A DNA stretch of 64,000 bases, taken from Xiphophorus maculatus. Taxonomy: Eukaryota; Chordata; Actinopteri; Cyprinodontiformes; Poeciliidae. The notes below the pieces were generated by a model that was not told the DNA's origin, ran no database searches, and was given only the letters and a program-made list of their open reading frames with translations. Below, piece after piece: positions 44,894-57,964 of this stretch. Every line of letters begins with the position of its first letter. Position 1 is the first letter of the stretch. The translations under genes were made by a program, and so were the position numbers. The stretch is taken from NCBI RefSeq assembly GCF_002775205.1, contig NC_036458.1:24206368-24270367 (forward strand), in the 5' to 3' direction.

Positions 44894-46540
44894 CCAGTGC
44901 GGCAAGTAGCAGTGGGAATGTGAGAAGGAACAACATAGATCTTGTGTTATACACTCATGGGTTATAAGCATGTATTTAAAAATGGCCTTCTGGACATTTA
45001 AACCAATATAAATACCTTTTATACCATTGTGTATATACAAGCTATCTACAAAAAGAAGAGATCTAGTTAAACAGATCTGGATCAGCGCAACATAAAAGTG
45101 TCAGCTGGGATTGAGGGACTGTTTTAAAGCGACGCAGCGTTTTTAAGGAGCATAACGTTGGGGGTTTCTATCAGAGAGTCCAAACTGTGTAACACGTCAG
45201 TTCTCAGAACCGCTGCTGCTCTGGTGATCTGTGTTACGGTCTGAGTCCTTGGCAGTTGTGTTGCAGTTTGTAAAGTCACATAATCAGAGAGTAAGGCAAT
45301 ATTATGGGATGACTGAAAGCATTCAGACTGTGATTTGTTTCAACTGGCTCAATTAGTTTTACGGCTGACTCACACTGAAAGAGTTTCTTTCAAATGCAGT
45401 TTTATGTTCGCTAAATTTGTTTCACAAAACCCACAGATCATTGCCTTTTAGACAGACGGAAGAGTTGACAACATCTAATGCCTCAGTTATTTAAATTACA
45501 ATGAATCGGTTTTGTATATTCTGACCATCTGCAAGATCTTAACAATATTATGTCACATGCTTTGGGTTAATATAATTCCCATGTAAAGGATAGTCTGTCC
45601 AGCTACTGGAAAAAAATCTCCAACTTCTTTATTTCCATCTCAACAGCAGGGTTATACTAGAAAAAAAATTGCATCTGACAATCTGCTGCTGTTTTTGCAA
45701 TGAAAAAAATGTACATTTCACAATAACTTTACCACCGTACTGCTTCTGTAACATATACAAAAATGCTACACTGCATTAAGAAATTCAGTATCCTTAAATA
45801 TATTACAGGCATACAGTGTCTGACTACCAGCTTTTCCTAACAAAACAACCCAGACCCACTGAGGCGTGGAAGGCCTCTGAAGGAGAGCTAACCAGGGGGA
45901 TAGTCTAGCCGCTACACTCAGTTAGCATAACGACAAGCTTCTCTGTGTTTTGTATATTCTCTGCACCAATATGTTCACCACCAGATGTTGCTTGTCTGAC
46001 TTAATCAGCTAAAAACTTAATGATTCTTCAATAAAAGCCTATTACTGCTGCTAAGGCTGTAGTTCACATGAGCGGCAGCCATATTGGAATTTGTGGTGGA
46101 GATTGATGGAGCAACACATGATTTAAATAAGCCGGGGTTAGTCTGGTACATTATTGTGTATGAATGTCCAAGCAATTTGTACGTTAACAGCAAGTGGAAA
46201 AATATTTGATATTAGTTGGCAGGATCTGTTTTCTGTCTGAAATGAATCTCTTGGCACATTTTGACCCCTAAAGTTCTGACCTCCTTTATGATATGTAACC
46301 AATGGAAAAATAAATGTCTGAAGTTTGCAAGTAAAACGTAAAAATAGAAAGTTCTGAAGTCCTCAGGGTCACAGACGCATGCATGTGCATGCACAGAGTC
46401 TTACTGAGAAGACTTCAAATCATCCAACAACTTTTTGAGACTTTAGTGCACCTGAAGCCAGCCGGGCCTTTACCATCCAACACACTAAGTTCTGCAAGAG
46501 GAATTGTACCAAAGGATGCCGAGTCCTCACATCATGACAG
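44894..46540. other. Intergenic, downstream of mpp2
   Basis: No gene seen. A minus-strand AATAAA at 46542-46547 is a likely mpp2 polyadenylation signal, 133 bases past the stop. The mpp2 3' UTR may run longer. Confidence 0.4.
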
Positions 46541-46679
46541 TTTTATTCTACACACACTTTACACACACAGTTCCTGCTGTGGTCCAGGTGCATTTGGTCC
46601 AGGATATGCCAGATGTCTGTTGAAACTGATGAAAACATGAGTCTTGAGAATTGAAACAAGTGGGCAGAGTTCCCAGGTC

Positions 46680-49600
46680 TTAGAACACCCAAGTGACTGG
46701 GACCCACTGTGGGTTTTTGGAAACTGTTTCCAGAGCTGCTTTGACGGTGCGATAAGTCTCATCAAGGTTCTCATTGACGATGGTGAGGTCAAAGAAGTGA
46801 CCAAAGGCAGCCTGGATTTTAGCACTCTCGTCACATGTCCTCTGCAGCTCTTCGTCCTGCAACACAGAACACACAGATTGGCTCTCCGCGCACTTCTGTG
46901 ACACATTTTTCAGTGCTCTAGAAGAAGAGAAAAGGTTCATTTTGCTCATACTGTCAGGGCCTTTGTGACCACCCCAGCCTCCACAGCCGAGTGATTCATC
47001 GCTTTGAGCACCTCAAAATCAGGAGACTGCAGGAAAACCACGTAGGGCAAGAACTCCGAGGTCCGCAGCACTTTGAGAGACTAGAAGCAACATGCAGAGT
47101 AAATGGACACATTAGATTTTAACTTTAACATTGTATCAAAGTTAACACTTTTCCTGTGCTTTAGAGAGCATATCTTAGAGTTCATGACAAAAAACTAAAA
47201 GAGCTGAAAGAGGAGTACTTCATGACACACATCACAGATCTTACAGGCAACAGAAAGTTTCTCTGCCCGTCATTACAGTCATGGAACCTGGTTTTTCCAC
47301 CAGCCTGGTGCTGGTAGCCTTCCACAACAAATCACAAAAGTGACTTTGGTAGGCTGACCGCTCCTGGAGGGCTTGATCGTTGGTTCATGTTTTCTCTATT
47401 TAAGGGTAATGGATCTCACTGTGGTGGTCTGGAGTTTGACAGTAAAATCTAACTCAGTTCCTCCCTGTTCCCATTAATGCCTGATTTAAGAGGGAGAGCG
47501 GTCATGTTTTCCAACAGGACCAGGTTGGTTTAGTATGAAGCCCCTCAGAGGACTTGGGGGAACATTTTTCTTTTGCGTTGTATTGCGATAATGTATTTAC
47601 TAGTCACTTCATGCGGCATGTTGAATAATGACAGTCTTTCTGCTCCAATAAAAGATTTTGCAAGGTTTTTCCATGTATGTTAGTGTCTCGTTTGTGAGAT
47701 ATCTGAAGTTGTATGTCTTTTTATTTAGGACACAAATGCACCACAAACATATGTGCAGAATGCCAGTGGCAAAATATTTCAAACATGAGTTTTCCCTCCC
47801 AACTCTAAGGCATAAACATAACAAAAACTTTCTGTAAGTAGGAATGAAAGGAAGAAAAAGTACATCCAAACTATTTGAACTGTTTTTGAGTTATTTTCAT
47901 GGGGTAATAATATCGCCATCTGACAGCTTTCTGCACCAAAGAGTTAAGAATGTATGAAAATGGTTATACAGGTTCATTAAAGGTATACATAAAGACTGAT
48001 AAAAAATATAAATTTTAAATGTATACTTATCACTATAACAAAATATGGCAGGATGTATGTACTAATTTATTGCTAGACAATGCAAAAGAAAAAAAATCCC
48101 CCATGCTCCTTTCTGTGCTCCATAGTTTAGATAGATTTTTTCTTTAATAACACTAAAAGCTGCTTTTTGTCTTTACTTGACTTATCTTTGATACATATTA
48201 AAGTTTGTTGACCAGAAGCATTTAACTGTGAAAGAAAAACAAACTGAAGGAATCTGTAAAGGGGCAAATTCATATTCATGAATTGGAGCTGAACAGCTGC
48301 TACAAACAAATACGTAAATATGTCTACAAGCTCCTAAAGTTCTAGCTGTAGGAGCTTGTAGTCATGGCAACTGAACAACAAATGGACGATCATGGCTGAC
48401 CCTCAATATTTCTAAGAATTATGGAAAAAAATAATAATAAAAAGAATCTCATAACACCTTTACTTCCAGGGTCAACTTAAAACGGTGAGAAATTTACTAC
48501 AGATAAATCTGTGTAAGTAACTTTTATTTAAAAAAATATTTCTTTACATATTGGTAAAACTGTCACCATGTCATGACAATATGAGACAGATTATCTGTGA
48601 AAAAAAGTCCAGCTCCTCCACAAGAAGAAATTTACATTTGACTATCTGAAGAAATGCACAGCTCCCGGTCAAAAACAGCCAATCAGAGCCAGTAGGAGGG
48701 TCTTAGCGCTGTCAACGAACCTCATATACATGCTGCTAAATGTGATAATGTCCGAGAAACAATTTACTGTTCTGGGAAAATTGTTTATCCCCACTCACCT
48801 GTGACTATGTTAAATAGCTTTAGCATTCATGACAGACTCTTTTGTGGTGAACTAGCTGTAACAGAGAGCAAGGGGCTGGGCATGAGGAGCACATACAACA
48901 GGATGATTGACAGCGCTAAAATCCTCTTCTTGACTCTGATTGGTTGTTTCTGACTGAACTGAGTATTTCTGGAGCTATCACTGGGAGAAGGCAGAGGATT
49001 TTTTTTCACAGATTATCTGTCTCATGAACCACATGAGAAGCCAGAAGAGTTTAGACTTTAGCTTCCCGTTGGGTTTTCTGTTCTTCTGTTAGGTATTTTT
49101 GTAGCTTAATTACACTTAAATGTTTCAGATTCTAAAACAAATTTTAAGATCAGGTAAATATAACAAGAGATGCTGTCACAACAAAGTGACAGTTTTATCA
49201 AGATTGTAAAAAGCATGTTTTTAATCTAAGTTTTAATGGTTTTAAAATCCCAAGGAGAAGGTGAACGTGTCTACAAACCTGTGGGTTGGCATCCAGGATG
49301 CAGACGCGTCCCGCCTCCACCACCTCATGGATGGAGTCAATCTTTAAACCGTACAAGTTGCCTTCATATTCTCCATATTCAAGATAACGGCCATTCTTGA
49401 TGTCAGCCTCCATCTTGTTGCGGCTTGTGAAAGCGTACATCCGACTCTCACGTTCTCCCTTTTTAGGCTTTCTGGAGGTGTCTGGATACACACAAAAACA
49501 CAGTCATTTCCAGATTTTTAGAGGGAGCGTACTTGTTGTCAAAGATGACAGAAATCTTAAAAGTGTCCTCTGAGCTTCAAGTCAAATAATGGAATCACTG

Positions 49601-52374
49601 AAAGCCGTCGGGTTTCCTACATGGGATGGTGGTGCCGAAGAGCTGCGGATCCCTCAGCAGCAGCTTGGCCTTTAGTCTCCGCCTCCCAACGCCCTGAGCT
49701 CCAATTAAAACCAGAGTTTTTCTTTTGAATGGTGGAACCTTGGCCACCTCCTCATATAGCAGGATTTCATGTCTGTCAAACTCTATGAAGGAGATGAATG
49801 GTTAAAGGAAATGAGGTAAGCAACTTAATAAAAAGGAACATTTCAGAAGGACTCAGGGAAGAAATGTACATTTTCTGAAGTAAAAACAGTGAAATCAGAC
49901 GATTACCTGCATTTTTTGTGGTCACATACATCATTTTCTTCTTCTTCTTCACTCCAAGACCAGTGCAAAGATTTCCTGTCACACCATAATAAAACAGTTT
50001 TAGTGTAGCCAGGCTTGCATTAGCTGACTGAATCGTCTCCACAGACTCAGTGGTGGATCCATTCAGCTGCCATTTCATGCAGTCGTATACAAAAAATCTG
50101 AATCTGTGTTGAAGTGAAAATAACAACCTCTAAGCAGGTATTAAACATATTTTCATTAAGCTCATATTTCTGATTTAAAATGTTGATATTCTCATCCTAA
50201 CTATGTTTTCATTGGTTGGAAGCTGAAAATCATAACTAACAGAAATAAAGCTTGAAGTTTTCAGTCTGTTAAGTATTAATTGACATAATATCTTTTACTT
50301 AGTTAAAGATGTCACTAACTTTTCAAAGTATTCTAATTTAAAGAATATGACAGGACAGAGGTGGGAATTTACCAGCAGATGGCAGCAAATCCCTGGAGTT
50401 TTAATCAGAGTTTAGTTCTTTCAGTCCACATACCTGCAGGTGCCAACTCCACATCCTTCTTCACAAAAGCTTTTCTTTTCTCCTCCAACATCTGACTGGG
50501 GATCAGCCCTGTACTTCCACCCTCCACATGTCGGGCCTGAACACCATGCGCAGCCACACAGCAGTGTTCAAAATATTAGTGTTTAAAACAAAGACTGGAA
50601 AGTCCCAAGCTCCTATGAAGGATACTGTTACGGCCCTGGGCCTTAATGGCTGGGTTGCAGGTGTCTTGTCTGTCTTTGTGCTCCTCCCCTTTACAGGTGC
50701 TGCTGATTTTATTCATTTGGAGCACAGAGCATTTAAACCTGGCTGTCTCCACCTTCTGGGTCGCCTTCAGCGTCCACTCTTCCTTGATGCTTGCGGTGTT
50801 TTGTTGCCAGGCCTCAGCTCCCCTCCTTTTGCACATTTGAGTTTGTTCTTGTTTTTGCACTTCAACAACTCCATATGCACTCATACATCACATCCAAACA
50901 TTTGCATTACACCACTGATACTGACATCCTCAATCCATTGTTGTTTGAGTTAATAAATATTCCTTTTTTATGCACTTTAATCCCTGCATGGTCTCCCGTT
51001 ATTGTTATGAACTTGAGCCAGTCGTAACAGATACTGAAGCAAATTTTATTTTGTAGTAAAAAAAAAAAAGGAAACGGAAAATTAGGACGTTAAATAAAAT
51101 GAGTGTCTTGATTGTTCTTATACTCAAATATCTCCTGCAGAAACATGAAAATGTTTGTAGGTTTTGCTTTACTAGCTGAGTAGAAAGTACTGCTGCTGTT
51201 TCTCTTGTGTCTGCTCTGTTTTCTCAAACCCCCAGTTGGTTCTGGTTCTGCTGGAAGTTTCTTCCTGTTAAAGGGGAGTTTTTTTCTCTTGTGACGTGCA
51301 TGCTCAGTATGAGGGATTGCTGTGAAGTCAACGACAACATGAGCGTTTTGTCTGCTGTCGCTACGTTCTCGTCTGTGAAGAGTGAATACTTCGACTCAAT
51401 GCCTCCATACAATCTGCTGGGTTTTGTTAGATTAAAAACGCTTGTTTAATTTGAATCAATCACTCTCGGATTGATTCAGAAAGTGCAATTAGGAATTCTA
51501 AATATAATGTAAAATAAATAATAAAGCAGAACATTGCTTAGAGCATAAAGTATAGAATTAGGCCGAATAGATCTGCCCTCATGGATCGGGTTCATTGTGA
51601 CCGAAACCCAATCTAAAAGATTTTTCTAAATTGGAACCGATCCAATATCAATATCTGGATCGGTGCATATCTAGACTGTACAGTCTGAGCAGATAAATCC
51701 TACATGCTACAATTGCTTTGTGTGTAAATCTCTTACCTGCCACCAGTTGACATCATCTTGGTTGACTATCTGAAGGATGTCTCCTGTCTCAAACCTTAAG
51801 CCTGCTTCCTTACAAGGAATCAGGGTGTCATTGGCTGGGTCGTAGTCATAGTGACACTTGAAAAACACCTGGACAAATTCAAACAAACAGGAGGCTTTAC
51901 GTAATGGTTTCCCCAACTCATTGGTTCAACAGGCATCACGTTCATTCTGGATGACAAAAATCACAAATTACAGAAGAGCTTCCAGCAGGAGGTGGTGTTA
52001 GCTTGTGTCACCTGTCTTGGTGGAATGGTCTCATGGTAGCTGGGCAGAATCTTCAGAACCACAATGCCACTGGCTGCCTGTAGCTCCTCCAGCAGCACCC
52101 TGGGGTCCTGGCTCACATCTCGCCCGTTCACCTGTCAGAACACAAGAACAGTATGTTCAAATTAATTATTCACAAAGCTCTTCTCTACGATGAAGCTGTT
52201 AGGTGTTTTTCTATAAACTGTTGCATAGAATGAAATAAAAAAGTTCAATGTACCAATAACAACCAGGCAACACTGATGTACAGTATACCAACCTAATTTG
52301 TTGTGGAGTATTAGCTTTTTCTGATATACATTTTTATGTTTTTCTTGTTTATAGTAAGAGAATTCAGCATTGGA

Positions 52375-52444
<70 letters not shown>

Positions 52445-55400
52445 CAAGAATCTTTAATTTGACTGTCTTTTAATAAAGATCTAACCAAGAACTCAGTTTT
52501 CAAATCAACTTGTGACTAGAAAATCTATATACAAAACAACGGTTGCTCTGTTTTTCACATGCAACATTGCTTAATGTGCTATCCTTGATTAAATACATTT
52601 AAATTGAAGTGAATCACAACATTGGAGCTAATCTTGCAACATTAACATTTTTCACTTATCCATGCTGATTTTTAACAGATTTGAAGTTCTCTTTAAGGAT
52701 CCGAATATAAAAACAGCATTCATCATATTTTTAAACCATCCTTCAGCGAGGCGTCAAATATTTAAATCAGGAGATGTGATATCACGCTGTTTGAGAAGAA
52801 GAGCACAGTCACATTATAACATGGTTTTCCCATTTTAAAGCAAAGGCAAAATCATTCGATTTTAAATGTAGACTAGCTTTAGAGCTATATTAGCAATTGG
52901 CACAGATGGTGCAACATCTTTACAGGCAATATATGTATGTCTATTAAATATAGGATGATGACAACCTCTCATTAGCAACTCTATTAGCAACCATTTATTT
53001 TATTTCTTGTGATGTTTGTAATATAAATAATATTTTTCAAATGACTTTATTATTTAATTTCTGACTTATGTTTAAAATATCTGTACAGAAAAAAACTGGA
53101 ACCAAAGTCACATTTCCTGTTTGGATATATAAACTTGACCAGAGAAGCTAATCCTGACTTAAAATTTGTTTTTTCTCACTTTTATTCAGACTTGAAACTT
53201 TTTTACATTTATTTAGAATTAACGCTGCCTCATACTTTCTGGTTTTTAGTTGGCCATGAGTTTTTAGGGTTTTTTTTACAGCAGTGTCCAGCTTTTCCCT
53301 TTCTTGCTATGCTAGCTTGAGGAGCAAAACATTGGGATAAATTTAGCAGCCAATCATAAAAATGAGCAAGGCAGATAACATTTGAGTAAGTATTATTCTT
53401 TATAACAATGATTTTAAAAAAGATGATATATATATATAATTAAAATTTTATCTTTAAAAATGTAGTTAGATCATTTGTTTTTAATTTTTCGGGGGGTTTT
53501 TTATCATCTTTGCTCAAACTTTCTGAGGCGGTCCTAACCCTACAAAGTCCCCCTACTTTGAAAAATACTGATGTAGATTATAGTAAAGAAAGTCTAAGTG
53601 CTCAGATTCAGAACCTAAAGAAAGGTAGAAATTGGATAAATGCCTCTTTGATGATGTCTCCAACATGCAGGAGGCCTTGCTGGTCAATAATCCCTCCATG
53701 GAGGATCCGGGCGATCACCAGCTCTCCACCTTCCACTTTGAACGTCACACCCTGAAACAACAGGCAAAAACTGTTTGAGTGAATCCAGAAAATGCTTAAA
53801 GAACAACAATCAACAAATGATAAAACTATGACTCTGTCAGGAGACATATTGCTAAAGATCCGGGAGAGAATCAACCTTACCATTGTCTCTGGAACATGAT
53901 TGGAGCAGGACACAACCACAGCACTCAGCTAAACCATGTAGAAGCTAGGACATATGGTGGAAGTTCTAGATGCATTTTCTATAAGAAGGAGGTGTAATCT
54001 GGCAGTGTCATGGTTCGGTGTTGCTTGTGAACTTCACCTCAATGTTTCAAAAAGCGGATCGTTAGTCACAGTAAATTCGTGGATCTACAATTAGTGGAAT
54101 ATATTTCTCATTACACAAATATAGGTCGGTTTTTAAACTTTTTCTCCTTTATAGCTGCAGTATAATGTTTCTAACGTTTATAAAAATATATATATATTTT
54201 ACATGTTTGTTAAAATTATCACTATGTCATGACAGTATAACATGAGAGATAATCTGCTTCCTCCTAGCCACCTTATTCCGAGCCCCCATGAGGCTTTGCG
54301 TGATTTATGGGCGCGACTTCCGCCGCAAACCGGAACCGCCATTTGTTTACATCTTAGCAACTCGCTAACCGGCTTTCGTAAGAGCTTTTAGGCTATAAAA
54401 TATGTGGGAACACCAGCTATCAAAGTTTAAATGTGACAATATTGTTTTACCGCAACCTACAGCTATTGCGGGGAGGGATGGGAATTATGAACTTTATTAT
54501 TTTTAAAATTCAAACGAAAAATAAAATTCACATCACACCAAGCTAATATTATGTAGTTCTGGTGTTTTATACTGTCGGTGCAAACCTGCAGCTCAGATCT
54601 CTGACCAGCTTCTCTGCTTTTCTCTAAGTCAGAACTTCAGAGAAACGAGCTGATAATTTACGGTCAGTCCGTCACAAAACGTAACGATCGTGTTCCTGTC
54701 GCTCCCTGAGATTAAACTCACAATTACGATCATCTGTAGTGAGACGCTCTCTGATAGCAGACGGTGTGTCCGTGAACAAGTTTTACTAAATATTGAATTA
54801 TAACCAAAAAGAGAGCTGTAACTTCTATCATGAATATAGACTAGCAAAAAAACCCAACAAATTACAATGAAATACTGCTAATTCCGGTGGGCGCCGGAAG
54901 TAAGACCCATAATCGTTTCTCCAGTAAGCCTCGCAGGAGTAAAGTGGATAGACCTGCTGTCATCTGAACTAATAAAGACCTCAACAGAAACAACCAATCA
55001 GAGCAAGGAGGAGCATGGTAGTGCTATGAATCATCCACTTGTATGCACTGCTCAACCCAGCCCCCTTGTTCTCTGCTACCCTCCAGCTAGTTCACCACAA
55101 TAGAGCCAACCACGACTGCTAAGGCTAGTTAGCATTCAGATTCATTTTATTCGTATCCCAATTTGGGCAATTAATATTGCAGAAATTAATGTTGCAGCAA
55201 TATTAATTTCTGCAATATTAATATTGCAGCACCGTCATTAGCATGGCCACTAATGACGGTGGATAAATGGTTTTCCTGTTGTTTCTCCATTAACACATTT
55301 AGGAAGTTGATTGACAGCGCTAAGACCTTTCCCCTGTCTCTGATTGGTTGTTATTGAGTGGTGCATTTCTAAAGACAGAGATTGCAGCATTAGGAGAAGG

Positions 55401-56752
55401 AGCTCGATCTTTTCAGCTTATCTGTTATTCTGTCATTATTATGTAAAGTAAAAAAGAAAACCTAATAAAAACAAACATATTTTGTAAAAGTTATATACTG
55501 CAGTCTTAAGAACTGAAATTATCCATTGAAAAATGTTTTTTTTTTTTACAAAACTCAACTTTGTCTCATATTAAAGATGTTTGATGATCTGAAACATTTA
55601 ATGTGATCAAAAAAGCAGAAGAAGTCTGTAAGGGAATAAATACTTTCTCACTGCACAAAATTAAAGCACCCAACATATCTACAGTAAACTATTTTAATCA
55701 TGTGTTGTTGTTGGGGATGCTGTTGACATTCACTTTGAGATCAGATATTTTTTACAGGGAAAAATAATGAAAAGCTAATGTTTGCTGATTTGATGAAAGT
55801 AGAAATGTTTAGCTGTAGCAGGAATACAGGCAGTAGAGTTAATGTAGTTCTCACCAGATGTTCCCCGGCTACTTTGCGTATGCCAACCATGCGTATGGCA
55901 TCAGAGGGCAGGGCCGGGTTGGTCGTCTGGCTGTCTTCCTGTTCATGATCAACACAGTCACATGGGCTGGGAGGCTGGCTCTCGCATGCCTGGGAGGCCA
56001 CTGAATCATGAGTCTCCAGTAAAGACTAAATGGAAGAAAAAGACATAGAATTCTAGTTTAATATTCAAATGTATCTTTAGTCAGTCAAAGCTCCTGCTTA
56101 AAATGCAGCGTGGTGCATTTGTGTACATTCCACACCTGGAAGTGAGGCTGTGTGAGGATGCGGGCCAGCTCAGCGGCGGCGTCAGAGTGCTGCATGAACG
56201 GGTCCAGATCCCTGAGGATCTCCTGCAGGAGCTCCACGTTGTTCTCCCTCACTGGCGACAGCCTCGGCTCCTTGGGGCTCTCCTCCTGCTCCTGACGTTC
56301 ACCAACAGTGAGCCGGGGTTTAATTCAGTGGAAATGACACTAGCGTGTTCATTTTAAATCTCAGATCCACTTCAAACGTTCGTATTTGAGTGTATGCCTC
56401 ACCAAAGGGCTTTCCATAATGCCTTTGAGGTAGATGAGGTCCAGGTCGTTGGCGATGGTGGAGCTGGTGGTGCTGTCACTCATTGCGTCCAACACCTGGG
56501 GAGCTGACACACACACACGCACACACACATGCATACATACATTCAGCTGATGAGAATCAACATTACGTTTAAAAAACGTAACTTTCTTGTATTCACTTGA
56601 TGCATAGAGAAGAGCCTTTAGGTGAAGAAAGGAAGGAGGATTTGTAAAAAATAAAAAACAAACGGACAACAATAATCTTATGGTGATAACTGCGAACATG
56701 AAGAATTGTGTCAGGTCTCACCAGGCTCTGTCCTGGTGGAGGCCACAGGCAT
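46680..56752 (-). CDS. mpp2: MPP2, membrane-palmitoylated MAGUK scaffold (p55 family)
   Basis: Membrane-associated scaffold of the p55 MAGUK family. Thirteen coding exons: 56722-56752, 56403-56503, 56136-56291, 55855-56025, 53644-53751, 52012-52131, 51737-51868, 50434-50536, 49907-49975, 49621-49782, 49279-49481, 46952-47080 and 46680-46856. Total 1662 bases, 553 aa, phases correct. Order of parts: [10 protein letters not shown] start, L27 region (to about 140), PDZ (about 142-222, [20 protein letters not shown]), SH3 (230-300, [20 protein letters not shown]), basic hook [14 protein letters not shown], and a guanylate-kinase-like domain with GAQGVGRR near 358 and an end [21 protein letters not shown] favours MPP2 over PALS2/MPP6. 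Oddities: the intron after 53644 appears to start with GC, and the first L27 region is unlike MPP2 after GIMESPL ([18 protein letters not shown]). Confidence 0.95.
47081..49278. other. mpp2 intron before exon 12
   Basis: 2.2 kb. It contains one copy of the foldback MITE (about 48480-49215). I identify nothing in the rest. Confidence 0.5.
48480..49215. mobile_element. Foldback MITE, copy 1
   Basis: Inner terminal blocks GTCATGACAATATGAGACAG with ATTATCTGTGAAAA, and in reverse CATGAGACAGATAATCTGTG, mark long imperfect inverted repeats. The centre has CAATCAGAGCC and TTGACAGCGCTAA motifs on opposite strands. The same blocks appear at 54150-55510, 57965-58385 and 59465-59615. No frame; the superfamily is unknown. 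Confidence 0.65.
50626..51029 (+). mobile_element. Solitary LTR with 5-bp target duplication (fossil)
   Basis: A 404 bp unit starts TGTTACGG and ends CGTAACA, with a matching GATAC on each side (50621-50625 and 51030-51034). AATAAA lies near 50953. No internal retroelement region is present, so it is a single LTR left by recombination. The ends and 5-bp duplication suit a Ty3/gypsy-type element, but the family is not proven. The intact ends suggest moderate age. It is antisense in an mpp2 intron. Confidence 0.8.
52379..52441 (+). repeat. (GT)n microsatellite
   Basis: About 62 bases of GT in the mpp2 PDZ intron. Confidence 0.97.
53140..53560. repeat. Dispersed repeat shared with 18690-19460
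   Basis: Ordered blocks in common with the intergenic element upstream of the Brorin-family gene (CTCACTTTTATT, CATACTTTCTGG, TTTTTAGTTGGC, GAGGAGCAAA, GCCAATCA). The class is unknown. Confidence 0.45.
54150..55510. mobile_element. Foldback MITE copy 2, split by another palindromic element
   Basis: The left part (54150-54270) has ATCACTATGTCATGACAGTA with GAGATAATCTGC. The right part (about 54960-55500) has CAATCAGAGCAAGGAGGAG, TTGACAGCGCTAAGACC and TTCAGCTTATCTGTTATTC. In between, 54275-54955 is a different foldback element. Its ends, ATGAGGCTTTGCGTGATTTA and in reverse GCGAGGCTTACTGGAGAAAC, match imperfectly. Two young-looking perfect hairpins lie at 55170-55261. Confidence 0.55.
55170..55261. 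repeat. Two adjacent perfect hairpins (21-bp and 12-bp arms)
   Basis: 55170-55190 pairs perfectly with 55202-55222 (loop 11). 55230-55241 pairs perfectly with 55250-55261 (loop 8). Confidence 0.95.
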
Positions 56753-57464
56753 GGCAGAACTTCAGCCAATCTAAGAGGGACAAAGAGAGGGAGAGCAGGG
56801 TGGAGGAATGGCTGCAGAGTTTAAGCAAAAAGATGACAGACCTGAGAACAAACTTATCATTAGTTAATTTATATGTTCCAAACACAGCCAAATACCTCAA
56901 ACGGTTTGGGGGAGAACATGTTTTTACTAAAAACAATTTGAGGGGCATGCTGTGGTGGCGCAGGGGGTTAGCCTTTGGAGGCCTTAGTTCTTGACGCGGG
57001 CGTCGCGGGTTCGACTCCCGCTCCCGGCAGCCTTTGCCTCTTTCCTTTCTGCCTACTGTCGCAAACAAATACGAGCCACTAGCCAGTGTTGTAGTACTCG
57101 AAAACGGTCTTGGTCTCGAGACCGGTCTTAAGACCATTTTTTGATAGTCTCGGTCTTGTCTCGGACTCGACCACATTTGGTCTCGGTCTTGTCTCGGTCT
57201 CGGACATTGAGGACTCGGTATTTTATTTCAAGACCGGTCAAGACCACAACTGTGAAAATAACGCTAAATCATCAGTATCAATTTCTTTAAGATCCTTCTT
57301 TTTATTGGATGCACTCCTGATTCAAATCCAAGCAATAACCCGTCTCATTGGTAAATGCATGTTGTTGTTTTTTTAACTGCTGTCGCCCCACCCCCTTTCA
57401 CCTTGAGCGCGGACTGCAGCACTTCGATTGAAAGTTACAAGTGGTTGTCTGAGAAGGGGATAAG

Positions 57465-57665
57465 ATGTCGGCCAAATCATCGGTTATAAAATTTGGCTAT
57501 TTAAAGCACAAACAATACATTTGTAAAGCAACATTGAGAAAAAAGCATACAGCGCAATGTAAGTTCTGCAGTGCTTCACTATCAGAGACGGTCGACACCT
57601 TGAAAGAAAGCACAAAGAAAGGTAAGCTGTGTGTAAAAGTGATATTAGGAAAGCTAGCAAGTTAA
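57465..57665 (+). pseudogene. BED zinc-finger fragment of a hAT transposase
   Basis: A 66-codon frame with CKFCSASLSETVDTLKE, ending at a possible donor (AAAGGTAAGC near 57620). The rest of the transposase is not present within the 1768 bp element. Confidence 0.6.
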
Positions 57666-57964
57666 GCATCGTGCACGTTTAGGTGCAAAAATGCTGCAGT
57701 CTCTAATCTTTCTGAAGTGCAATGAAACCTTACTTTAAACTAATTTTATGTATCACCTACTTTATTTCAACCACTGTTCAACTACATGGTTATCCTTGTT
57801 CTCGAGTTTTGCCATTGACGTTTTCTAAAGCTTTGGCGTATTATGAAACTGCTTCCAGTTGTATAATTTTATTTTTGAAACGCATGCAGTTGGGCCTCTA
57901 AATGTCAGATTTCTTTATTATGTATGTTATGTATAAGTTGCTACATCCATTCAACAGCAGAGTT

